Shown here: positions 1-6,612 of the stretch, one piece after another
Position numbering within the stretch: the first letter of the stretch is position 1
Layout: the number at the start of each line of letters is the position of its first letter
Notes under the pieces: model-generated
Databases searched by the model: none
What the model was told of the DNA's origin: nothing
Seen by the model: the letters and a program-made list of their open reading frames with translations, nothing else
DNA from: CAYXRK01 sp964467615
Lineage (GTDB): Bacteria; Hydrogenedentota; Hydrogenedentia; Hydrogenedentales; GCA-2746185
Reading direction: 5' to 3'
DNA: 64,000 bases
Assembly: GCA_964467615.1 (NCBI GenBank)
Contig: CAYXRK010000001.1
Span: 70,536-134,535 of the forward strand
Program-made: the position numbers and the translations under genes

Positions 1-695
1 GCAAGAAGACGCTGCACGACATGCTCGGCGCGATGATGGACGACGAGTTTACCGAAGCCAACATTCCGCCGTACATCGTCGAGCAAGTATCGAACATCGG
101 CGGAGGGTACCCGAACCTTCACTTGCTGCCGTGCTCGATTCGCATCGACGAATTCCAGACGAACATGGCCAAGGCCCGCCGGGGCTTCAATACGGTCGAC
201 GAATATCGCCAGGAATTGCAGCGAAAACGGGGCGTGTTGCAGCGGTTTTTGAAGAGCAACTACGATTCCGTACTGATCGATTGCCCGCCGAGTTTGGCCA
301 TGCAAGTCGTGGAGTTTCTCCTCATCGGCGACGCGTTCATCATCCCTTCGGTGCCGGACCGTCTTTCCGTGCGCGGATCGATTTGGCTGCTCGAGCGACT
401 GCGCCGCCGCAACATCTCGCGCATTCAGCCGCTTGGCACGCTGTGGTCCCTCTACCGCACCCAGGCCGCGATTCACAATCACATCATCGATCAGGCCGAG
501 AAGGGCATCGAACCGCTCGACATCCTCCCGCGGCCTTTCCGGACGATCATCCCCAATGCGGCGCGCATCGCCGAATCAACCGAACCCGATCGGCACCCGC
601 ATACCTTCTCGTCCAAGTACTCGCCGTTCTTCGCGCAACGCTATAAACACCTCGCGAGAGAAATCCGCACGCGCCTTACGCGCATGGGGGTCTAG
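1..695 (+). CDS. ParA/Soj-family ATPase (5' truncated by window edge)
   Basis: The reading frame is open from base 3, so the start and the P-loop lie outside the window; only the C-terminal part is visible. The segment VLIDCPPSL followed by a hydrophobic stretch and VPD matches the Walker B region and following helix of ParA/MinD-type ATPases, which act in chromosome or cargo positioning. The chain ends REIRTRLTRMGV. The stop TAG (693-695) lies inside the CTAG at the end of an inverted-repeat element, so the present stop is supplied by that repeat. The same last 12 residues are encoded again at 2440-2472. No ParB is seen. The family call is good; the exact role is unknown. Confidence 0.75.
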   Translation, partial: KKTLHDMLGAMMDDEFTEANIPPYIVEQVSNIGGGYPNLHLLPCSIRIDEFQTNMAKARRGFNTVDEYRQELQRKRGVLQRFLKSNYDSVLIDCPPSLAMQVVEFLLIGDAFIIPSVPDRLSVRGSIWLLERLRRRNISRIQPLGTLWSLYRTQAAIHNHIIDQAEKGIEPLDILPRPFRTIIPNAARIAESTEPDRHPHTFSSKYSPFFAQRYKHLAREIRTRLTRMGV

Positions 696-876
696 CCCGC
701 ATACCTCACCACCATTCTACCGCGGAAGCGGATATGGCCGTTCTCTCGAAACTTTTCGCCTCGGATCGAACTCGACGTGTATCTACATGCTGTCGTCCGA
801 TCCGAACCGAAGAAGTTCCGATATACCAACCATCTCCACTTCCTCGCTACGAATGCTGGTGAGATATGCGGGCTAG
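692..876. repeat. MITE-like inverted-repeat element, about 185 bp
   Basis: The left end CTAGCCCGCATACCTCACC (692-710) and right end GGTGAGATATGCGGGCTAG (858-876) are reverse complements at 18 of 19 positions. The interior also pairs imperfectly with itself, for example CGGATCGAACTCGAC on the left against GTCGTCCGATCCGA on the right, so the unit could fold into one long hairpin. It carries no credible gene. Both ends carry CTAG, which may be the target or part of the repeat. The left end overlaps the ParA stop codon. It resembles a non-autonomous element or a large REP-type repeat; no transposase is seen in the window. Confidence 0.6.
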
Positions 877-936
877 CGCCGCGCGTGAATGCAGGGGCGC
901 GAATGTCTTGCATCGGCCAGTAACGGGGATCCGGAT

Positions 937-2400
937 ATGGAGGCGAAGAAGGTGATGTCAGCGCGAGTTGGAATTCTCACCGCGACGGTTGTTGCAGTCG
1001 CGTTGGCGGGTTGCTCGGGGCCGGCGGAAAAGACAACTCAAGCGCTCGTAGCCGCAGGCGCCGAAGCAAATTTTCTGCTCCCGCCCGGTTCCCCGCCTCA
1101 CGTCGTGTTCATTAGCCTGGATACGGCGCGGCCCGACTATCTCGGACTCTACGGCCACCCATGGGTCAAGACGCCCAATCTTGACGAACTCGCGGCGGAG
1201 TCTGTCGTTTTCGAGGACGCAATGACCCCAGCGCCGACGACGCTGGCCGCGCATACGGCGATGATGACGAGCACCTATCCTCACACGCACGGCGTGCCGC
1301 GAAACGGCTTCGTTGTTAGCGACGAAAACGTGACGCTCGCCGAAATCTTGAGGGCCGCCGGATACAGCACCGCGGCAATCGTTGGCGCGTTTCCGCTGTT
1401 ACACCGTTTCGAGCTGGACCAGGGATTCGATCTCTACGACGACAAGTCCGCTCATGGCGACTTTTGGCAGCGGACCGCCGAAGAGGTGACCGATGCCACG
1501 CTGCGTTATGTTGCGCAGCGTGGACCAGGTGGACCGCTGTTCCTCTTCGTGCACTATTTCGACGCGCACGCACCCTACTCCCCTGGCAAAGTGTGGTTTA
1601 ATCCATACCGCGAACAGCCCGTGGAAGACCCTGGTCATCCCATCACTCCCGATTGGATGGAGGTCATGACCGGTAAGAAATCCATGGGCGCGCGCAAATA
1701 CCTGGTGCAGCGCTACGCCGCCGAGATTACCTACCTCGATCACCACCTGGGACGATTGCTCGAAGGCCTCCGCCAAGCCGGGATCGTGGACAACGCGATC
1801 ATTATCGTAACCAGCGATCACGGCGAGTCGCTGTGGGACAACGGGCCGTGGTTCGATCACGGGCAGAACACGGTCCAATCGGTCATCCACGCGGTCGGCA
1901 TCCTTCGGCTTCCCGGCGCCCGGCACGGAGGCACGCGCGTCGGTGTGCCGGTTTCGACATTGGATTGGATGCCGACGGTGTTGGCCTATGCGGGAATCAC
2001 CGCGCCGCCGGGTATCGATGGCCGCGCGATCGATCTCAACGGCGACGCGCCTCGCGTCGGGCCCCGCGACTTATTCTGCGAGGCGACGAAACCCTTCACG
2101 GTCGAGCGCGAGGGGGAATGGTACAACGCGCAAAAGGAGCGGTGCATTCGTTCGGAGAACTACAAGTTCGTTTACTCACCGTATGCAAACACGCGGGCCC
2201 TGTTTAACGTCGCTGATGATCCTTACGATCACAAGAACTTGCTCGACGCGCCGACTCCGGAGATCGAAAAGCTCGCCGCCGAGTTGGAGGCAAAGCTCGC
2301 GGCATGGCACGCGAGCGCCGCGCCGAAGTCCAGCGCGTTCGACCAGGAGAACGAACAAGAAACCCGCGATCAACTCGAGGCGCTCGGCTACGTGAATTGA
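937..2400 (+). CDS. Sulfatase/alkaline-phosphatase-superfamily lipoprotein
   Basis: A short charged N-terminus and hydrophobic stretch end in a lipobox, LAGC, so this is probably a lipid-anchored envelope protein. The metal-binding start motif ISLDTARPDYLGLYG, the later TSDHGES and the C-terminal ALGYV tail match bacterial sulfatase-like hydrolases. The formylglycine motif C/S-x-P-x-R is absent; the equivalent stretch reads PAPTTLAAHTAMMTS, as in relatives thought to use Thr or Ser. It may therefore cleave phosphate or phosphonate esters rather than sulfates. In-frame starts at 889, 937 and 955 are possible; 937 or 955 place the signal peptide best. The gene sits between the inverted-repeat element and a copy of the parA 3' end. 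Confidence 0.82.
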   Translation: MEAKKVMSARVGILTATVVAVALAGCSGPAEKTTQALVAAGAEANFLLPPGSPPHVVFISLDTARPDYLGLYGHPWVKTPNLDELAAESVVFEDAMTPAPTTLAAHTAMMTSTYPHTHGVPRNGFVVSDENVTLAEILRAAGYSTAAIVGAFPLLHRFELDQGFDLYDDKSAHGDFWQRTAEEVTDATLRYVAQRGPGGPLFLFVHYFDAHAPYSPGKVWFNPYREQPVEDPGHPITPDWMEVMTGKKSMGARKYLVQRYAAEITYLDHHLGRLLEGLRQAGIVDNAIIIVTSDHGESLWDNGPWFDHGQNTVQSVIHAVGILRLPGARHGGTRVGVPVSTLDWMPTVLAYAGITAPPGIDGRAIDLNGDAPRVGPRDLFCEATKPFTVEREGEWYNAQKERCIRSENYKFVYSPYANTRALFNVADDPYDHKNLLDAPTPEIEKLAAELEAKLAAWHASAAPKSSAFDQENEQETRDQLEALGYVN

Positions 2401-2433
2401 CGGCGCACTACGAGGTGCGATGAGATTGTGTCC

Positions 2434-2475
2434 TTGCGGGAGATTCGCACGCGGCTCACGCGCATGGGCGTGTGA
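2434..2475 (+). pseudogene. Duplicated 3' end of the ParA-like gene
   Basis: This stretch reads L-REIRTRLTRMGV-stop, the same last 12 residues and stop position as the ParA-like gene ending at 695. At the DNA level it differs from that gene at several positions, and every difference within the 12 codons is synonymous (AGA/CGG, GAA/GAG, ATC/ATT, CGC/CGG, CTT/CTC, GGG/GGC, GTC/GTG). Upstream of the repeated codons the similarity stops. It is either a paralogue remnant or a displaced 3' end left by an insertion that brought in the sulfatase gene. Confidence 0.6.
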
Positions 2476-2486
2476 CTCTGCACTCC

Positions 2487-2669
2487 CTAGATAATCCCGC
2501 GAGAGAGAACGAACATTACCATCGCGAAGAGGACGGCCAATAGGATCAGGCGTTTACGTTTACGTCGGCGTTCCCTTGCCGAGTCGAAAGCGTCTCCGGA
2601 AAAGAAAGTTGTCCAGAAAATTATTATCAGAGCAAACGGCGCAAAAAGTAGTAGCAGGTAGAAGAGCAT
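2487..2669 (-). CDS. Small membrane protein, 60 aa, unknown
   Basis: The product has two hydrophobic stretches (about residues 1-23 and 40-57) separated by an Arg/Lys-rich loop, RERRRKRKR. This fits two membrane helices with a cytoplasmic basic loop. It lies 50 bases upstream of maf on the same strand and could be the end of that group or independent. No family is recognised. The high hydrophobicity and positive-inside pattern make it more believable than a random ORF, but it remains uncertain. Confidence 0.4.
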   Translation of the reverse strand: MLFYLLLLFAPFALIIIFWTTFFSGDAFDSARERRRKRKRLILLAVLFAMVMFVLSRGII

Positions 2670-2719
2670 GAGGATCGAAATCTCGTTGCGTTTGGAATAC
2701 GCCCTATTGCTCTATCGGT

Positions 2720-3331
2720 TCAAAGGAACCGTGCCCGCTCCGGCTCAATGTAATCGAATAAATCGTGCCCAATCGTCCTGACTAGCGCATTCAACCTAAC
2801 CATCGGCAGGCCGAGCACGTTTTGGTAGCAGCCGTTGTAGCGCGCGACAAGAAGGCTGCCGGGGCCGTCGACGGTGTAGGCGCCGGCGCGATCTACGGGA
2901 TTGACGGCGTTGACGAAGCAGTCGATCTCGGCCTCGGTCAACGCGCAGAACGTGACCTCGGTCGTCTCGTGATCCGCCGCCGATTTCCCAGAATCGGTGT
3001 CGATGACCGCGACCCCCGTGATGACGCGGTGCGTTGCGCCCGAAAGCTGCCGGAGCATGGCGCGGGCGTCTTCGAGATCGCGCGGTTTGCCGAGGACGCA
3101 ATCGCCGATCACCACGACGGTGTCCGCCGCGATGATGAGGGCGGGCGAATCGAGGGTCTTGGCGACGCCGTCGCGCTTGGCGACAGCGTTGCGCGTCGCG
3201 GCCTCAGCGGGATCGCCGCCGAGCGTTTCGTCCGCCGCGCTCGGGCGGACTTCGATGCGCATGCCGAGGGCCTCGAGCAACGCGCGGCGGCGGGGCGAGG
3301 CCGACGCGAGAACGATCGGGAGGCGGCCCAC
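2720..3331 (-). CDS. maf: Maf-like nucleotide pyrophosphatase
   Basis: This 203-residue protein begins PIVLASASPRRRALLEALG, the hallmark phosphate-binding start of Maf proteins, followed by IIAADTVVVIG and GKPRDLEDA in the expected order. Maf/YhdE enzymes hydrolyse non-canonical or canonical nucleoside triphosphates such as dTTP and UTP and influence septum formation. The length is normal. The GTG start overlaps the stop of the LolA-like gene upstream by one base (TAGTG), indicating translational coupling. Confidence 0.9.
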   Translation of the reverse strand: MGRLPIVLASASPRRRALLEALGMRIEVRPSAADETLGGDPAEAATRNAVAKRDGVAKTLDSPALIIAADTVVVIGDCVLGKPRDLEDARAMLRQLSGATHRVITGVAVIDTDSGKSAADHETTEVTFCALTEAEIDCFVNAVNPVDRAGAYTVDGPGSLLVARYNGCYQNVLGLPMVRLNALVRTIGHDLFDYIEPERARFL

Positions 3332-4020
3332 TATTCCTCCGCCGGGCCTTCGGGGAGCCTTTTCCCACGCGGCCCGACGGTCTCCACGAAGTCGTCATTC
3401 ATCAGAATGTCAGTGCCTTCGGGAAGGTCGAGGCGGGTCTGCTCGACGGCGAGGCGGCCGTTAATGCGATACTCGCCGATGGTAATGAGGACTTCCGATT
3501 CCGCGTCGTTGACGATCTGGATTTCGCGGGGGAGCATGTCTTTCTCGTCGATGCGCAGGATGATTTTCTCGAAATACTTTTCGTCGTCATTCTCGTTTTT
3601 TGGTGTGAGCTCAATCGCGCGCATGCCTTCGCTGGGATCGTCCACGACGACGTTGTACGCCTCGAGCAATCGGGCGGGGTCGTCTTCAAAACCGAGGAAC
3701 AGGGCGGCGGTCTGAGGGTCGTCCTCGAGTTCGAACATCTGACACTGCTTGAGCTCGGGGTCGTAGTCGTACACGGTCAGGTTGTCGAGAAGAAAGACTT
3801 GGCCCGGGTCCTCGTATCGGAACGCGAGGCGGCGCGGCTTGCGAAACGCAATGACGCCCTTCGATTCCAGTTGCTCTTCGGGCGTGATCGTCAATTGCTT
3901 GAACGGCGCGGTGAGCGTGCGGATTTCTTGCCGGCGCTCGGCGAATTGCCGTAGAAAAGTCGCCGCGTCTTCCGTCCCAATCACCGGCAATAGCGCCGCA
4001 ACTATCAAAACCAAACTCAT
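3331..4020 (-). CDS. LolA-like outer-membrane lipoprotein carrier
   Basis: A signal peptide (about residues 1-15) precedes a chain with the LolA pattern: FKQLTITPEEQLESKG, then FRKPRRLAFRYEDPG and a C-terminal region with RLDLPEGTD. LolA chaperones lipoproteins across the periplasm in diderm bacteria. The protein is 229 residues, normal for the family. It is coupled to maf and lies 70 bases downstream of proC. It could also be one of the outer-membrane lipoprotein-sorting relatives that act on other lipids. Confidence 0.75.
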   Translation of the reverse strand: MSLVLIVAALLPVIGTEDAATFLRQFAERRQEIRTLTAPFKQLTITPEEQLESKGVIAFRKPRRLAFRYEDPGQVFLLDNLTVYDYDPELKQCQMFELEDDPQTAALFLGFEDDPARLLEAYNVVVDDPSEGMRAIELTPKNENDDEKYFEKIILRIDEKDMLPREIQIVNDAESEVLITIGEYRINGRLAVEQTRLDLPEGTDILMNDDFVETVGPRGKRLPEGPAEE

Positions 4021-4090
4021 ACTTTTGCCTTCCTCATACCTTCAATGCACGCCACGCCGTTCTTCATTGAATTTTGCACGTTGAACCTTT

Positions 4091-4900
4091 CTATTGTCCC
4101 AATTCGCGAGATCGCGCCGCCGCCGCGTGGACGCTCTCCGCGACGATGCGGGAGAATTCGTTCGCGCGGAATTTTTCGAGCGCGGCGAACGTCGTGCCGC
4201 CCTTCGAGGTGACGCGCTCGCGCAAGGTCGCCGCGGACTCGCCGGATTCGACGAGGAGCTTGCCCGCGCCGTAGAGGGTTTGCGCGGCGAGGCGCGCGGC
4301 TTGTTGTTCCGTCAGGCCTTCCGCGACGGCCGCCGCCGCGAGGCACTCGACCATATAAAAGAAGTACGCCGGACCGCTACCGCTCAGGCCGGTGACGGCG
4401 TCGATGGCGCTCTCGGGAACACGTTCAGCGACGCCGATTGCGTTGAAGATTTCGAGCGCGGCGGATTCGTCTTTCGGTGTGCAATTCGCGCTGAACGACG
4501 CGCCCGAGGCGCTGGCGTTGACCATCGCGGGCGTGTTTGGCATGACGCGCACGACATGCACGCCCGCGCCAAGCCTCGCCTGGATGAACTTCGTCGAAAT
4601 TCCCGCCGCGATCGAAATCACGAGAACGCCGGGTTTGACATCGCCTTTGATGGTCGCGAGGGCGGCGTCCATATCCTGCGGCTTCGGCGCGAGGATGAGG
4701 GTGTCGCTTTCATGCGCAAGTCGGGTGGGTGAATCGGCCACGCGCGCGCCCAAGTCTCGGCCGCGATCGCGGCGCGCGGCGGCAACGTCGAACACAAGCA
4801 CGCGGTCCGGCGTAAGGGTGCGCGCCGCGACGAGGCCCGATAGCATCGCCTCGCCCATGTTGCCGAAGCCGAGAAAACCGAGTGTTCCTTCCAGCGCCAA
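4091..4900 (-). CDS. proC: Pyrroline-5-carboxylate reductase
   Basis: The 269-residue product has the N-terminal dinucleotide-binding motif GFLGFGNMGEAM, the VRVMPNTPAMV segment and the P5CR signature around SGSGPAYFF, with TSKGGTT near the C-terminus. It catalyses the last step of proline synthesis, reducing pyrroline-5-carboxylate with NAD(P)H in the cytoplasm. Length and motif order are complete. It lies in a minus-strand series kinase-proC-lolA-maf with short gaps. Confidence 0.95.
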   Translation of the reverse strand: MALEGTLGFLGFGNMGEAMLSGLVAARTLTPDRVLVFDVAAARRDRGRDLGARVADSPTRLAHESDTLILAPKPQDMDAALATIKGDVKPGVLVISIAAGISTKFIQARLGAGVHVVRVMPNTPAMVNASASGASFSANCTPKDESAALEIFNAIGVAERVPESAIDAVTGLSGSGPAYFFYMVECLAAAAVAEGLTEQQAARLAAQTLYGAGKLLVESGESAATLRERVTSKGGTTFAALEKFRANEFSRIVAESVHAAAARSRELGQ

Positions 4901-4958
4901 GAGAAATCTCCGTGAGAGAGGGGGAACGATAGCACGTTCCTCGTTTCGCCAAGAATGG

Positions 4959-5864
4959 TCAGCGCTTCCTACGGAAGGGCGGCACGATTCTCGCGAACAT
5001 CCGGGCGAGCAGACCCGGCGTGGGAGTCTTTGTTGCCGCCTTAGTTTCGGCAGCCGCCTCGGCCCTGTCCATTTTGCTCAGTTGGTAGACGCGCCAGAGC
5101 GCCTCGCGGAATTCCTTGGCGGACTGAAACCGTTGCTCCGGATCGGCCGCCATCGCCTTCTCAACAAACGTGTCGATCTCCTGCGGGAGGCCCGGCACAA
5201 TCGACGTGAGCGGCTTGCCGGGTTCGGGCAGCGCGCGGCACATCATCTCGTAGAACAAGACGCCGAGCGAGTAGAGGTCCGCGCGGTGGTCAACGTTCTT
5301 CGCGTCGGCGCGCTGTTCCGGCGCGCTGTACTGAATTTTGCCGAGGCTCACACCGACCCGCGTGAAAGACGATGCCGCGTCGGTCAGCTTAGCGAGGCCG
5401 AAGTCAAGCAACTTAACGTCGCCCTTCGGCGTGAGCATGATGTTTTCCGGAGAGATGTCGCGGTGGATCGTGTAACGGTGCGCGTGCTCGAGGGCGTGGC
5501 TGAGCATGCTCAGCACGCGAACGGTGGAACCCATGCCGAAGCGCTTGCCCTGGCCCATCCACGTGCGGAGCGTTTTTCCCTCGACGAACTCCATCGTGTA
5601 GAAGATCAGATCGCCCGTCTGTTGGGCGTCGAAGACTTTTACGATGCAGGGGTGGTCGAGCTTACGGACCGCGTTGACCTCCTGCAGAAACCGCTGAAGC
5701 GCGCGCGTGTTGCGAACATATTCCGGCAACAGCGTCTTGAGCGCGATCTGCTCGCCCGTTTCCTGGTCTCGGACGATGTAGACCATGCCCATGCCGCCGC
5801 GGCCAAGCGCGCCAAGGATTTCGTACCGTTCGGCAACGAGTTCGCCCTTGTTGAACGACGGCAC
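4959..5864 (-). CDS. Serine/threonine protein kinase
   Basis: This 301-residue protein contains a complete eukaryotic-type kinase domain: glycine loop LGRGGMGMVY, ATP-anchoring Lys in IALKTLL, catalytic HRDISPEN and DFGLAKL, then YSAPEQR. The usual Lys of HRDLKPxN is Ser here, but the catalytic Asp, the Asn and DFG are present, so activity is likely. No membrane helix or sensor domain follows; the C-terminal 50 residues are charged and end RRKR. It is the first gene of a run towards proC. The substrate is unknown. Confidence 0.9.
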   Translation of the reverse strand: MPSFNKGELVAERYEILGALGRGGMGMVYIVRDQETGEQIALKTLLPEYVRNTRALQRFLQEVNAVRKLDHPCIVKVFDAQQTGDLIFYTMEFVEGKTLRTWMGQGKRFGMGSTVRVLSMLSHALEHAHRYTIHRDISPENIMLTPKGDVKLLDFGLAKLTDAASSFTRVGVSLGKIQYSAPEQRADAKNVDHRADLYSLGVLFYEMMCRALPEPGKPLTSIVPGLPQEIDTFVEKAMAADPEQRFQSAKEFREALWRVYQLSKMDRAEAAAETKAATKTPTPGLLARMFARIVPPFRRKR

Positions 5865-5990
5865 TGCAGCGGCTCCTTGCCGGGGGCGGCGAACACGGTG
5901 CTCGCCCGCCCCGGTACAACCCCAAAAAAAAAGTATACCAATGTGCGTCGGCTGGGGTTAAAATCCGCAAGCGGCATCCACGAGGATTTC

Positions 5991-6566
5991 ATGCGGAACC
6001 TGCACCAATTGCGTATTTTGTTGGTTTTCATAGCCGCGGCGTTGCCCGTCGCGTTTGCCGATTGGACCGAATGGTCTGAAGTTAAGATGCGGCGCGATCC
6101 GGTGGTCGCGTACCGCGCGGCACTCTCCGGCGAGAACTTAGTGATTGAAGTCCGGCACTCGGAAGGCTGGCACACGTACGCGCTCGACAACGTCGAACGC
6201 GCGCGCGAACGCTCCGGCAAAGAGACGCCAGAGACGGAACTGCCGACGCGTATCGCGGTCGAAGGCGGGTTGCGCGTCGCCGGGCCGTGGCTTCAGACGA
6301 ACCCCAAAGACCTTTCGCAAACGGACATCAACTGGTTTACATGGGGCTTCGAGAAAACCGCTACGTTCGCGGCGAAGGTCGAGCGGACAGGGGCAGGCGC
6401 TGAAGCGATCGTCACGATCAATGCTCAGGCCTGCAACGCCTCGACCTGCGCGATGGTAGATCGGCTCGAGATTAAAGTGCCCATTGATGCGCCCGGCCAG
6501 CCCGTGACAGTGGAGATCAGCGACCTCGTCGAGAGCCACTTGCGCATAGAGAGCGGAGACCGATGA
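5991..6566 (+). CDS. Periplasmic DsbD N-terminal-domain-like protein
   Basis: Starting at 5991 the product is 191 residues with a signal peptide (MRNLHQLRILLVFIAAALP, cleavage near AFA-D). The body has the pattern of the DsbD alpha domain: EGWHTYALD near the start and INAQACNASTCAM late, with two Cys placed like the redox pair that receives electrons in DsbD. No DsbD membrane domain or thioredoxin partner is adjacent, so it may be a stand-alone thiol protein. The frame stays open far upstream over the kinase gene, but the signal peptide fixes this start. Confidence 0.6.
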   Translation: MRNLHQLRILLVFIAAALPVAFADWTEWSEVKMRRDPVVAYRAALSGENLVIEVRHSEGWHTYALDNVERARERSGKETPETELPTRIAVEGGLRVAGPWLQTNPKDLSQTDINWFTWGFEKTATFAAKVERTGAGAEAIVTINAQACNASTCAMVDRLEIKVPIDAPGQPVTVEISDLVESHLRIESGDR

Positions 6567-6612
6567 CGTTCGAGCGCGGTGGAGGAACGCGCATCGGCGC
6601 GTTGACGAGGGT

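Noticed and set aside
692..913. Antisense 73-residue ORF over the inverted-repeat element
   Set aside because: It is read through the repeat; both strands end in VRYAG because the two arms are inverted copies.
4392..5990. Long upstream extension of the DsbD-N-like frame
   Set aside because: It runs antisense over proC and the kinase; the signal peptide at 5991 sets the real start.
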